Origin: Labilithrix sp.
GTDB lineage: Bacteria; Myxococcota_A; Polyangia; Polyangiales; Polyangiaceae
Direction of reading: 5' to 3'
NCBI GenBank assembly: GCA_019637195.1
Contig: JAHBWA010000057.1
Coordinates: 1 to 53,141 of the forward strand
DNA: 53,141 bases
The notes under the pieces were generated by a model. That model worked only from the letters and a program-made list of their open reading frames with translations, was not told the DNA's origin and made no database searches. Of this stretch, positions 1 through 8,473 are shown piece after piece. Numbering within the stretch: position 1 is the stretch's first letter; every line of letters begins with the position of its first letter. A program made the translations under genes and the position numbers.

Positions 1-1
1 C

Positions 2-940
2 GCCTGCGGCCTCTCCATCCTCGGCGCCGAGCCCGAGGAGCTCGAGGAGACGCGCGACGCCGAGACGGAGCGCGGTGTCGATCGCGTCGACGCGGATCCG
101 CTCGAGCCGGACACCGCGCCGCCTCCGCCGGAGCTGCCGCCGCCGGTGCTCGATCCGTTCGACGGCGGGATCGACGCCTCGCCCGAGAACTGCGCCGTCG
201 CGTGCGCCGACGCGGGGACCTGCATCGGCGGCTGGTGCGTGATCGGCTGCGACGGCGGCCCCGGGTGCCAGGAGAGCGTGACGTGTCCGCCGGGGGTCCC
301 GTGCCGCGTGCAGTGCACCGGCCGGGACGCTTGCAAGGGCGGCGTCGCCTGCGGGGACGCTACCGCGTGCGACGTGACGTGCGACGGCCACGCGTCGTGC
401 TCGAACAGCAAGGTGACCTGCGCGGGGACCGCTTGCCGCGTCGCCTGCACGCAGAAGGACGCGTGCATCCGCGGCATCGACTGCGACGCCGGCGCGTGCG
501 CGCTGCGGTGCCTCGGCAACGACGCGTGCAAGAACGAGCGGGTCGTCTGCAACGCCGACCGCTGCAGCGTCGAGTGCGGGTTGATGGCAAAGGACGGCAA
601 CAACGCTTGCCAGGCCGGCGTGGAGTGCCGCGCGAGCACGAGCTGTGACATTCGCTGTCTCGCGGACAACAGCTGCAAGAACAATCCGGTCGTGGCGGTC
701 GCCTCGGACACCGTCGACGTCACGTGCAGCGGGATGAACAGCTGCGAGAGCAAGGTCTTCGCCTCCGCGGGCGACAGCGGCGTGCGCTGCCTCGGGCAGA
801 ACGCGTGCAAGGACGGCGTCGGCTGCGACGGCGGTCGCTGCGCGGCGCACTGCGAGCAGAGCGACCTGCGCCTGTGCTGCGACGCCGGGCTCTGCGTCCC
901 GACGGCCGCCGACTGCAAGATCGACCAGCGCTGCCCTTGA
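2..940 (+). CDS. Cysteine-rich lipoprotein, 5' end outside window
   Basis: The frame is open from the window edge, so the start lies upstream. The first visible residues, A-C-G-L-S, look like the end of a lipobox, so the mature protein probably begins at this cysteine and is anchored in a membrane. An acidic and proline-rich linker follows. Then come about 230 residues of short repeats with a cysteine roughly every 8 to 12 residues (patterns such as C-x-G-x-D-A-C-x-x-G and N-x-C-K), ending in RCP. Such arrays are common in secreted myxobacterial proteins of unknown role and presumably form a disulfide-rich surface domain. An internal methionine at 146 could be mistaken for the start, but the same frame continues upstream of it. 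No enzymatic motif is visible. Confidence 0.8.
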   Translation, partial: ACGLSILGAEPEELEETRDAETERGVDRVDADPLEPDTAPPPPELPPPVLDPFDGGIDASPENCAVACADAGTCIGGWCVIGCDGGPGCQESVTCPPGVPCRVQCTGRDACKGGVACGDATACDVTCDGHASCSNSKVTCAGTACRVACTQKDACIRGIDCDAGACALRCLGNDACKNERVVCNADRCSVECGLMAKDGNNACQAGVECRASTSCDIRCLADNSCKNNPVVAVASDTVDVTCSGMNSCESKVFASAGDSGVRCLGQNACKDGVGCDGGRCAAHCEQSDLRLCCDAGLCVPTAADCKIDQRCP

Positions 941-945
941 GCGGC

Positions 946-964
946 GCCGCCCTCGAAGGGCGGC
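946..964 (+). terminator. Hairpin after the cysteine-rich gene
   Basis: An 8-bp perfect stem (GCCGCCCT / AGGGCGGC) with a 3-nt loop starts 6 bp after the stop codon. It is followed by a moderately T-rich stretch, so it is a plausible intrinsic terminator. Confidence 0.55.
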
Positions 965-1071
965 CTCGTTCGATTGTTCCTCCCTCGACAACGACGCGTT
1001 GCCGGGGCCCGCTCTTGGACGCGCGTCCGCGCGCCTTACGGTAGGAGGTCGTCAGGGAAGGAAGGAAAGTC

Positions 1072-1953
1072 ATGGCTCAGGCAACGCTCTCGAACCCCAG
1101 CACCACGCTCACCTTCGATCGCTCGATTCGTCAGAGCGTGCGCGGGATGCAGACGAGCGACGGCGCGGGCGTGAAGCTCACGCGCGTCGTCGGTACGCCG
1201 CTGCTCCGCCGGATCGACCCCTTCCTGATGCTCGACGAGTTCCGCTCGGACGAGCCGCAGGACTACCTCGCGGGCTTCCCGGACCATCCGCACCGCGGCT
1301 TCGAGACGATCACGTACATGATCGCGGGCCGCTTCCGGCACCGCGACAACAAGGGGCACGAGGGGATCCTCGCCGCCGGCGGCGCGCAGTGGATGACCGC
1401 CGGGCGCGGCATCGTCCACTCGGAGATGCCCGAGCAAGAGGAGGGCCTCGTGCACGGCTTTCAGCTGTGGCTGAACCTCCCGCGCAAGGACAAGATGTGC
1501 GAGCCGAGCTACCGCGACCTCCAGTCGGAGGACATTCCGCGGGTCACGCTCCCGGGCGGGAGCGTCGTGCGCGTGCTCGGCGGCGCGGTCGGTGACGTCA
1601 CGGGGCCGATCTCCGGCCGCGCGACCGAGCCCGTCTACCTCGACGTCGAGCTCGCCCGAGGCGACGCCGCGGACCTGCCCGTCCCCGCGGGCCACGAGGG
1701 CTTCGTCTACCCGTTCGCCGGAGACGTGGTCGTCGGCCGGCCGGGCCACGAGCGCACGCTCGCCCGCGGTGAGCTCGGCGTCCTCACGCCCGGCGACGGC
1801 GTGCGGCTCCGCGCGAAGGACGGGTCGGCGCGCGCGCTCGTCGTCGCCGGCAAGCCGCTCGGGGAGCCGGTCGTGCAGTACGGCCCGTTCGTGATGACGA
1901 CGCCCGAGGAGGTCGAGCAGGCGGTCCGCGACTTTCAGGCCGGTCGCTTCTGA
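1072..1953 (+). CDS. Pirin family cupin protein
   Basis: A 293-residue protein of usual pirin length with two cupin domains. The N-terminal domain holds the family signature: the metal-site region F-P-D-H-P-H-R-G-F-E-T-I, then the G-x-x-Q-W-M-T-A-G-x-G-I-x-H-S-E stretch that supplies further ligands, then the H-G-F-Q-L-W strand. Pirins are non-haem iron proteins; some have quercetin 2,3-dioxygenase activity and others act as redox-sensing cofactors. The substrate cannot be told from sequence. A purine-rich stretch (GGAAGGAAAG) directly precedes the ATG. The gene runs convergently into the histidine kinase gene and overlaps its 3' end by 19 bp. Confidence 0.93.
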   Translation: MAQATLSNPSTTLTFDRSIRQSVRGMQTSDGAGVKLTRVVGTPLLRRIDPFLMLDEFRSDEPQDYLAGFPDHPHRGFETITYMIAGRFRHRDNKGHEGILAAGGAQWMTAGRGIVHSEMPEQEEGLVHGFQLWLNLPRKDKMCEPSYRDLQSEDIPRVTLPGGSVVRVLGGAVGDVTGPISGRATEPVYLDVELARGDAADLPVPAGHEGFVYPFAGDVVVGRPGHERTLARGELGVLTPGDGVRLRAKDGSARALVVAGKPLGEPVVQYGPFVMTTPEEVEQAVRDFQAGRF

Positions 1954-3158
1954 GCGGGGAACGTCACGCGGACCTCGGTCCCGCGCGGCGTGCGAGGACG
2001 AGACTCGAGGGTGCCTCCGGCGCGTCGGATGGCCTCCTCGAGTCGCACGAGCCCGCCGCCGGGCCGCCGCTCCGCGGGCATCCCGGAGCCGTCGTCCCAC
2101 ACGACGAGCTCCAGCGCCTCGGTCAAGCGCACGCCGACGGCGCTCGCCTCCGCGTGGAGGAGCGCGTTGTGCGTCAGCTCGGCGACCGCGGAGTACAGGC
2201 ACGACGCGACGTTCGACGGCACGTCGACGTCGCCGGCGACGTCGGCGATCTCGCAGGCGAGCCGCGGCTCGGCCATCCCGGCGAGCAGATCGCGGACGCG
2301 CTGCGCGAGCTCGCGGCGCGAGCGGGCCGCGCCCTCGACGTTCCACACCGCGCCGCGGAGCTCGGCCAGACACTCGCGGAGCCGCTGCTCGATCTCGGTG
2401 CCCTGCCCCTCCGGCAGCGCGACCTTGAGCGCCCGGACGCGCCAGAGCAGCGCGTTCATCCGCCCCGAGACGCCGTCGTGCAGCGTCCGGGCGATGCGGC
2501 TTCGTTCCAGCTCGACCTCGGCGTTCGCGAGCGCTTCGACCGCCAGCTTCCGGTCGACCTCGAGCCGGAAGCTGCGCTCGTCCATCGCGATGAGGATGTG
2601 GATCGGGAAGAGGCACGCGAAAGAGAGGAACAGGGCGATGCCGAACGACGACCAGCCGTCGCGCACCAGGAACGCCAGGCACACGGCGCCGAGCGACGTG
2701 AGGAGAGAGGGGAACGTGTCGGGTTGCACTCGGCGGATGGGCACCAGCGCGCTTATGTGGACGAGATAGACGAGCCAGCCCCAGTGCAGCACGTGCGGCG
2801 GACCGAGGACGATGGACGCCTCGAGCGCCAGCGCCGCCCACGTCTCGAGCCGCTCCGCCCAGAGAGCGCGTCGCGACAGCGCGTCATGGCGCCGGAAGCA
2901 GACCATCGCGTAGACGGCCGCCGCGACGAAGAGCCCGCACGTCACGAAGTACACCGCGACGGGGAGCGTGAGCCAACGCCTCCCCCAGGAGGTCAGCGCG
3001 ATGTAGGGGAAGGAGATCCCGGCGAGGACCACCGGGACGAACTGCACGACGCGCCGCGCTCCCGCGGCGTAGGCGCGGAAGGACTCCTCGACGACTTCGC
3101 GTTCGACCCGCGCCCGCGCGTCTTCTAAGGCGTCGTGTGGAGGGGGGTCAGGTCGCAC
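1935..3158 (-). CDS. Membrane sensor histidine kinase, NarL/LuxR partner type
   Basis: The N-terminal half has about five hydrophobic segments (roughly residues 38-58, 64-88, 108-120, 150-165, 172-190) with little periplasmic domain. It resembles an integral-membrane sensor. A HisKA_3-type dimerisation helix follows, with phospho-acceptor H227 in R-T-L-H-D-G-V-S-G, then a HATPase domain with N-box E-L-T-H-N-A-L-L-H and G1 box D-D-G-S-G. This is the architecture of kinases that phosphorylate LuxR-type regulators. The start is GTG at 3158, overlapping the stop of the upstream response regulator gene by 11 bp, so the two are translationally coupled as one two-component system. The sensed signal is unknown. 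Confidence 0.9.
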   Translation of the reverse strand: MRPDPPPHDALEDARARVEREVVEESFRAYAAGARRVVQFVPVVLAGISFPYIALTSWGRRWLTLPVAVYFVTCGLFVAAAVYAMVCFRRHDALSRRALWAERLETWAALALEASIVLGPPHVLHWGWLVYLVHISALVPIRRVQPDTFPSLLTSLGAVCLAFLVRDGWSSFGIALFLSFACLFPIHILIAMDERSFRLEVDRKLAVEALANAEVELERSRIARTLHDGVSGRMNALLWRVRALKVALPEGQGTEIEQRLRECLAELRGAVWNVEGAARSRRELAQRVRDLLAGMAEPRLACEIADVAGDVDVPSNVASCLYSAVAELTHNALLHAEASAVGVRLTEALELVVWDDGSGMPAERRPGGGLVRLEEAIRRAGGTLESRPRTPRGTEVRVTFPAQKRPA

Positions 3159-3795
3159 CGTCGATCCAGCCCGATCGCGCGGCGAGCGCGGCGAGCTCGG
3201 TCTTCGAGTTGACGTTGAGCTTGGCGTAGACGTGCTTCACGTAGCGCTGCACGGTGCCGACGCCGATGGAGAGGCTCGTCGCGACCTCGGCGTACGTGAG
3301 CCCTCGCGCGAGCGCGACGACGAGCTCGCGTTCCCGCGGGGTGAGGCGAGGCGAAGGATCGGCCGGCGTGACGAGCGCCTGGCACGCTCGCTCGCTCAGG
3401 AAGCGCGCTCCGCGGAGGGCCGTGCGCATGGCCCACTCGAGCTCCTCGGGCGAGGCGTCCTTGAGCGCGTACCCGGCGGCGCCTGCGCTGAGCGCGTGGG
3501 TCACGGAGGCGCTCTGCGCGTCGACGGTCCACATCAGCACGGCCGCCCCCGCCGCGCGCGCCGGCTCCACCAGATCGATCCCGGAGCCGTCCGGCAGGTG
3601 GATGTCGAGGATCGCCACCGCGTACGTCGCGCGCTTCAGCGCCTCGGCTCCATCGCGGAGCGAGTGGGCGCTCTCGACGCGGTGTCCTCGCTCGGCCAGC
3701 ACGCTCGCGACCGACTGCGCGAGGCCACGGTCGTCCTCGAGGAGGAGCACGTCGAGTGGAGCGATCTCCGAGGTTGCGAGCGCGGGAGCAGACAA
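3148..3795 (-). CDS. LuxR/NarL-type response regulator
   Basis: A 215-residue regulator. The receiver domain (about 14-130) has the acidic pair D21-D22, phospho-acceptor D64 in I-L-D-I-H-L-P-D-G, T90, and K112 in L-K-D-A-S. The C-terminal LuxR HTH (about 148-210) begins L-T-P-R-E-R-E and includes Y-A-E-V-A-T-S-L and T-V-Q-R-Y-V-K-H-V-Y-A-K-L. The frame stays open far upstream because of GC content, but the family boundary and a TTG at 3795 give a normal-length protein; the start is the least certain part. It precedes and overlaps the kinase gene and should be that kinase's DNA-binding partner. Its targets are unknown. Confidence 0.88.
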   Translation of the reverse strand: MSAPALATSEIAPLDVLLLEDDRGLAQSVASVLAERGHRVESAHSLRDGAEALKRATYAVAILDIHLPDGSGIDLVEPARAAGAAVLMWTVDAQSASVTHALSAGAAGYALKDASPEELEWAMRTALRGARFLSERACQALVTPADPSPRLTPRERELVVALARGLTYAEVATSLSIGVGTVQRYVKHVYAKLNVNSKTELAALAARSGWIDGAT

Positions 3796-3911
3796 GGGCG
3801 CAGCCCGAAGTATGCAGAAACTTCGTGTGATGGGCCAGCCCTCGCGCTCTCGCGCCGTCAACCTTCGGGGGGGCTCCGCTCCGAGGCGTCGTGGGCGCGG
3901 CGTCGTCCGCG

Positions 3912-5726
3912 CTACGAGCCGTCGCGCACGCGGCGGATCTGCGCGCCGGCGCCGTAGTAGACCCAGGTGCCGTCCGTGGCGACGTCGTGGAGGTTCGCCG
4001 GCCCCACGGTGGTCGGCGTCGCGTTCGTCGCGCTCTTCGCGACGCGCACGAGGTTCGACGCCGCGGGGCCCTGCTGCCCGCCGCCGGCCGGCCGGAGCAC
4101 GAAGTAGAGGTGTTGTCCGACGAGGGTGAGGCCGCGCAGGAGACCGGGGTAGGCCGCGATCACGGGCTCGATCGCGCCGCCCGACCGCGGGCGCCGCCAG
4201 AGCTTCGCCGCGGAGGTCTCGCGGCTCGCGAAATAGATCGCGTCGGCGTCGGCCACGATGTTGGTGACCGTGTCGAACTGACCGTAGCTCGCCTTCGGGA
4301 CGAGCGTGGTCGTCCCGCCGGCCAGAGTCTTCGCGATCTGGCGGAGCCCCGTGAAGTCGCCGAAGAGCAGGTTCGCGCCGTCGAGGAGGATGCCGTGTGG
4401 CCCGACGAGCTCGTCTTCGTCGCTGAACGTGGCGATCGACGCCCCGCTGCCGTCGAACGACCGAATCGCCGAGCCGCTCGATCCGTAGGCCGAAACGAAC
4501 AAGCTCGCGCCGTCGTTGACGAGGAGGGGGACGCCGGCGATGTAGTCGTCGGCCAGCCCTCCGTGGACCACGCCGTGATCGCTCGGCGCGCCGCCTGCGT
4601 CCGGCGCCGACCACAAGCTCAGCTCGGAGCCGCCGCCGGCGGCGAGCCAGTAGACGCGCGCGCCGAGCACCGTGACGCCCGCGACGGCGCGGAGGGGCGT
4701 CGTCTGCGGATCGTTGACGGGGACGATCGTCGCGGGCGCCGTGCCGTCGACGCCGACCGCCGCGAGCTCACGCTTCTGCGTGAAGTACGGGTGACCGACC
4801 GAGTAGACGACGCGTCCACCGGCGACGGTCAGGTGGCCGACGTCGACGCCGCTCGGGAGCGTGTAGACGGTCTCGGGCGCCCCGGGCGGCCCCGCGTCGC
4901 CGGGCGTCGGTCCGGCGTCCGCGCCCGCGTCCGCGTCCGCGCCGGCGTCCGCGTCGACGGCGGGCGGCGTGAGGGCCGAGCACGCCGACTCCGTCGCCGC
5001 GAAGGCACCGCTGCCTCCGGCGAACGACCAGCTCCCCGTGAGCTGGCCCGCGCCGAGCGTGCCGGTGGCCGACCCTTCGGGCTCGAGCGTGAACGTCACG
5101 AGCGGTCCGTCGATCGTTCCCTCTCCGCCCGCGACGCGCCCGTCCGCCGACGCGAACACGGCGGCTGCGCGCGTCCCCGTGACGATCGCGCCGACGCGAC
5201 CCCGCGCGCTCCCCTCGAACGTGCCGCAGTGCACCCGCACTCCCCCGAGCTCTTCGTTCGTCAGCGCGAGCGGTCCGCGTCCCAGCGGGGTCACGAGCTC
5301 GCCGCGGATGACGCCGCCCTCGTAGCGACCCGAGAAGGAGACGGGCGCGCCGAGGACGGTGCCCGAGAACGCGACCGCGCCGGTCGCGAGATCGAGCGTG
5401 CCCGTCACGTCGATCGGACCGAGCCCTGCGACGTTGAGCGCCAGCCGCCCGCTCACCGTGTACGGGCCCGCGCCGCCCGCGCGCGGCCGGAGCGAAGCGG
5501 TCGATCCCGCGCCGCCGCCCGCGGCCACGACGAGCTCGGCGGTGCCCGCGAGATCGTTCGTCCCCGTGAACACACCGCGAAACGTGCCGTCCGCGAGATT
5601 GGCCGGCTCGGCTCCGCCGGGCGAAGACGAGCTCGAGCACATGACCGTGCCGAGCGACAGAGACGACGCGATCGCGAACAGCGTCGCGGCGCGGAGCGAA
5701 GCAAGACGCAGGGTGGAGAGACGCAT
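3912..5726 (-). CDS. Large lipoprotein with C-terminal beta-propeller-like repeats
   Basis: A 604-residue protein. It has a signal peptide and lipobox cysteine C30 (G-T-V-M-C followed by serines), so it is probably an outer-membrane or surface lipoprotein. Residues about 40-255 are glycine-rich beta-type sequence. A low-complexity D-A-D-A-G linker (about 258-285) leads into roughly 320 residues of repeated strands such as D-A-x-x-I-Y-F-A-S and G-x-x-L-Y-F-V, as in TolB/NHL-like propellers. No catalytic motif is visible. Such architecture is common in myxobacterial surface proteins, and binding rather than catalysis is the likelier role. It is transcribed toward the two-component genes but separated from them by about 115 bp. 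Confidence 0.8.
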   Translation of the reverse strand: MRLSTLRLASLRAATLFAIASSLSLGTVMCSSSSSPGGAEPANLADGTFRGVFTGTNDLAGTAELVVAAGGGAGSTASLRPRAGGAGPYTVSGRLALNVAGLGPIDVTGTLDLATGAVAFSGTVLGAPVSFSGRYEGGVIRGELVTPLGRGPLALTNEELGGVRVHCGTFEGSARGRVGAIVTGTRAAAVFASADGRVAGGEGTIDGPLVTFTLEPEGSATGTLGAGQLTGSWSFAGGSGAFAATESACSALTPPAVDADAGADADAGADAGPTPGDAGPPGAPETVYTLPSGVDVGHLTVAGGRVVYSVGHPYFTQKRELAAVGVDGTAPATIVPVNDPQTTPLRAVAGVTVLGARVYWLAAGGGSELSLWSAPDAGGAPSDHGVVHGGLADDYIAGVPLLVNDGASLFVSAYGSSGSAIRSFDGSGASIATFSDEDELVGPHGILLDGANLLFGDFTGLRQIAKTLAGGTTTLVPKASYGQFDTVTNIVADADAIYFASRETSAAKLWRRPRSGGAIEPVIAAYPGLLRGLTLVGQHLYFVLRPAGGGQQGPAASNLVRVAKSATNATPTTVGPANLHDVATDGTWVYYGAGAQIRRVRDGS

Positions 5727-6125
5727 GCGACGAACCTATCGACGTCGCGCCGGACAACAAGCGACGAGCGGCGCGCGACGCTCTCGCGGCTCGAGCACGT
5801 TCGAGCGCGGCGGGCCGCGTTTTCCGAGGTGCCGTCGCGGTTGTTTACGGCGAGCGCGTAAGCAATTTTCCCGGCCCTCGCGGGCGGGCGAGGCGTGGTG
5901 CGGGCGCGCGTCGGGTACGCGGGGCCGAGACCTGCGCGTGGCGTCGCGGGGACCCCGAGCGCGGGCGGCGAGGCGCTGCGCGTGGCGTCGTGGGGATTCC
6001 GCGTGCGTCCGGGCGAGGCGCTGCGCGTCGCGTCGTGGGGATTCCGCGTGCGTCCGGGCGAGGGGACGCCGTCCCCGCGTCTGGACTTTACGGCGACGTC
6101 TCGTCGGGGGCACGATTGGCGACGC
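5727..6125. other. Intergenic region with tandem repeat
   Basis: About 400 bp between divergent genes. The left part holds the presumed promoter of the lipoprotein gene; the right part holds a 45-bp tandem repeat annotated separately. The frame of the downstream regulator stays open back to 5895, but no convincing start or ribosome binding site supports that extension. Confidence 0.6.
5967..6058. repeat. 45-bp tandem repeat, two copies
   Basis: The unit begins GGCGAGGCGCTGCGCGT and ends GCGTGCGTCC. Copies start at 5967 and 6012 and differ at about one base; a third partial unit begins near 6057 and a decayed copy may precede. The 45-bp period keeps the reading frame, so the repeat lies in a frame continuous with the regulator downstream, though it is probably untranslated. 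Confidence 0.8.
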
Positions 6126-7142
6126 ATGGCGAAGCTCCCCGATCTCGTGCGTGTGCTCGACGCGGCGTACGCCGTCGACCGCGCCGAGCGGCCCTGGCTC
6201 TTCGGTATCGTCGAGGCGCTCCGACCGGCGCTCGAGGGAGGCCTCGGCATGGCGGCCTACGTCTACGACGCCTCGACGCGCCCGTTCGTCGTGCGCGAGC
6301 CGATCCTCGACTGTCCGCTCGACGCGGAGGGCCTGGGTCGGCTCTTCGCGCAGTCGGACGAGAGCTACGTGCGCGGCGCGTGGCTCTCGCGCGCGGCCGC
6401 CACCGCCAGCGAGACGCCGGGGTATGCGGATCACCCCGGCGTCCGCGACGTCTTCTGGCCGCTCGGCATCCGCGACGTCCTGGTCGTGAACGCGCTCGAT
6501 CCGGTGGGCGTCGGTTGTCTCATCGGCGCGCCGCTGCCGACGCTACGCACGCTCCGCGACGACGAGCGCGATCTCTGGGATCGCGTCGCCTCGCATCTTC
6601 GCTCCGCGCTTCGGCTGCGCCTCCGCCTCGCGTCGCTCGAGGGTCGCCGGCCCGAGTCAGCCGCGGCGTCGCTCAGCGACGGCACGTCGGGCGCGGTCGA
6701 GGCCGTGCTCCGCCGGGACGGCGCGCTCGAGCACGCCGAGGACGTCGCCATCGGCGCGCGCGAGGCGCTCCGCGAGGCCGTGCTCGGCATGGATCGCGCG
6801 CGGCGTGCGCTCCGCTCGAGGCCCCGCCGCGTGCTCTCCGCGTGGCGCGCGCTCGTGCGCGGGCGCTGGACGCTCGTCGACGACTTCGAGCGTGAGGGCA
6901 GCCGCTACCTCGTCGCCCGCGCCAACGGCCCCGCCGCGCGGGGCCCGACCCTCCTCAGCACCCGGGAGCGCCAGGTGCTCGAGCAGCTCGTGCTCGGCCA
7001 CACGGACAAGCTCGTCGCCTACGAGCTCGGCCTCTCGCACTCGACCGTCCGCGTCCTCGTGGCGCGCGCCCGCGCGAAGCTCGGCGCGAAGACCCGCGCG
7101 GAGCTCATCGAGAAGTTTCGCGCAGCGACCACGCGGGGGTGA
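6126..7142 (+). CDS. LuxR-family transcriptional regulator with N-terminal sensory-type domain
   Basis: A 338-residue protein. The C-terminal LuxR HTH (about 280-338) runs from L-S-T-R-E-R-Q-V-L-E through L-V-A-Y-E-L-G-L-S-H-S-T-V to A-K-L-G-A-K-T-R. The N-terminal 200 residues are of unassigned, GAF-like character, and no phospho-acceptor site is present. The ATG at 6126 gives an N-terminus (M-A-K-L-P-D-L-V) that aligns with the paralogue at 8474-9502. The two share elements such as D-V-x-x-V-N-A-L-D and the G-A-P-L-P loop. It lies upstream of and codirectional with the cytochrome-rhodanese gene, a possible target, though that is inference. Confidence 0.85.
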   Translation: MAKLPDLVRVLDAAYAVDRAERPWLFGIVEALRPALEGGLGMAAYVYDASTRPFVVREPILDCPLDAEGLGRLFAQSDESYVRGAWLSRAAATASETPGYADHPGVRDVFWPLGIRDVLVVNALDPVGVGCLIGAPLPTLRTLRDDERDLWDRVASHLRSALRLRLRLASLEGRRPESAAASLSDGTSGAVEAVLRRDGALEHAEDVAIGAREALREAVLGMDRARRALRSRPRRVLSAWRALVRGRWTLVDDFEREGSRYLVARANGPAARGPTLLSTRERQVLEQLVLGHTDKLVAYELGLSHSTVRVLVARARAKLGAKTRAELIEKFRAATTRG

Positions 7143-7204
7143 GGCGCGCGAGCCACGCGCGGCGTGCGACGAGCCACGTGCGGCGAGCAGCGTGCGGCGC
7201 GCGC

Positions 7205-7239
7205 GGCGAGCGGCGAGCGGCGAGCGGCGAGCGGCGAGC
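7205..7239. repeat. Heptamer tandem repeat (GGCGAGC)x5
   Basis: Five perfect copies of a 7-bp unit, inside the 213-bp spacer (7143-7355) between the regulator and the cytochrome gene. The flanking spacer consists of decayed versions (GGCGTGC, GGCGAGCAG). The copy number is likely to vary between strains by slippage. Confidence 0.9.
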
Positions 7240-7355
7240 GGCGTGCGCAGAGGGGTACCGCCGGTGGCGTGCGGCGTAGGCGCGGACGTTGGCGGTGACC
7301 CGCCGGACGACGCGCTCGTGGCGTCCCGGACGACGCCGTGGCATGAGGAGGGACC

Positions 7356-8402
7356 GTGAACGCGAAGACGCTCACCGTGCTCGTGGCCGCAGCGCTCGCG
7401 CTCCAGCAGGGGTGCAGCTCGGAGGAGACGCCTCCCGCTCCGACCTCCAGCGTGGCTGGGGCGCAGAGCTACGAGAAGACGTGCACCCTGTGCCACGGAA
7501 AGGACGGCGAAGGTTACGCCGCGGACAACGCGACGGCGCTTCGCAGCCCGACCTTCCTCGCCACCGCGACGGACGAATTCCTCGCCCGGAGCATCAGCCG
7601 CGGCCGCCCCGGCACGACGATGTCCTCGTGGGGCAAGGCGCGCGGAGGCCCCTACGACGACGCGGCGATCACGGGGATCGTCGCGCATTTGCGCACGTGG
7701 CAAACGGGGCCCAGCGTCACGCTCGGCAGCGCGCCGATCGCGGGGGACCCGACACGCGGCGCGGCGACCTACGCGACCGCGTGCGCGTCGTGTCACGGCG
7801 CGACGGGCTCGGAGGGCCCGAACGTCCGCCTCGCGAACGCCGAGCTCCTCGACGTCGCCAGCGACGAGTTCCTCCGCTACGCCATCGTCAACGGCCGCCC
7901 CGGCACCGCGATGCGCGGCTACGGCGCCGAGCTGTCGGCCGACCAGATCGCCGACGTCGTGTCGCTCCTCCGGAGCTGGGCGAAGCCGGTCGCGCCCGGG
8001 AGCGTGCCCGTCCCCGGCACGCTCGGTCCGATCGTCCAGAACCCCGACGGCCCCGAGCCCGCCTTCGAGGTCGGCAAGCGCTTCACGCCCGTCGACGTGG
8101 TGAAGGCGGAGCTCGACCGCGGCGCCGCCATGGGCTTCCTCGACGCGCGCGCGCCCTCCGACTACGTCGCGGAGCACATCGCGGGCGCCGCGAGCGTCCC
8201 GTTCTACGAGGCCGGCGACTATCTCTTCGCGCTGCCGAAGGACAAGTGGCTCATCGCGTACTGCGGGTGTCCGCACGCGGCGTCCGGCGCGCTCGTCAAC
8301 GCGCTCCTGGCCAACGGCTTCACCAAGGTGACCATCCTCGACGAGGGCTTCGACGTCTGGCGCGAGCGCGGGTACCCGGTGCGCTCCGGCCCGAACCCGT
8401 GA
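7356..8402 (+). CDS. Dihaem cytochrome c fused to a rhodanese domain, lipoprotein
   Basis: A 348-residue protein starting at GTG. The signal peptide ends in lipobox cysteine C20 (L-Q-Q-G-C-S-S). Two class I cytochrome c domains follow, with haem sites C-T-L-C-H (43-47) and C-A-S-C-H (143-147). Each has a probable axial Met in the matching G-R-P-G-T-x-M segment. The last third is a rhodanese domain: F-L-D-A-R-x-x-x-x-Y near the start, the active-site loop Y-C-G-C-P-H with cysteines at about 303 and 305, and the closing strand V-T-I-L-D-E-G-F-D-V-W. It should act in the periplasm, coupling sulfur or persulfide chemistry to electron transfer. The partner is unknown. Confidence 0.9.
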   Translation: MNAKTLTVLVAAALALQQGCSSEETPPAPTSSVAGAQSYEKTCTLCHGKDGEGYAADNATALRSPTFLATATDEFLARSISRGRPGTTMSSWGKARGGPYDDAAITGIVAHLRTWQTGPSVTLGSAPIAGDPTRGAATYATACASCHGATGSEGPNVRLANAELLDVASDEFLRYAIVNGRPGTAMRGYGAELSADQIADVVSLLRSWAKPVAPGSVPVPGTLGPIVQNPDGPEPAFEVGKRFTPVDVVKAELDRGAAMGFLDARAPSDYVAEHIAGAASVPFYEAGDYLFALPKDKWLIAYCGCPHAASGALVNALLANGFTKVTILDEGFDVWRERGYPVRSGPNP

Positions 8403-8421
8403 GCGCCTTGCGCCTCCGCTA

Positions 8422-8437
8422 GAGCCCGCACGGGCTC
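8422..8437. terminator. Hairpin between convergent genes
   Basis: A perfect GAGCCCG / CGGGCTC inverted repeat between the convergent cytochrome and regulator genes. There is no T-tract, so it is a weak bidirectional terminator candidate. Confidence 0.4.
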
Positions 8438-8473
8438 ACCGAGGAGCGCCGCGGTCGTCCCTCCGACGGGAGA

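Noticed and set aside
1036..2841. A 601-codon open frame on the minus strand across pirin and kinase genes
   Set aside because: Arg/Ala-rich shadow of two well-supported genes.
3891..5861. A 656-codon open frame on the plus strand
   Set aside because: It is the antisense of the propeller lipoprotein, consists almost entirely of Arg, Ala, Gly and Asp, and has no domain; a product of high GC content.
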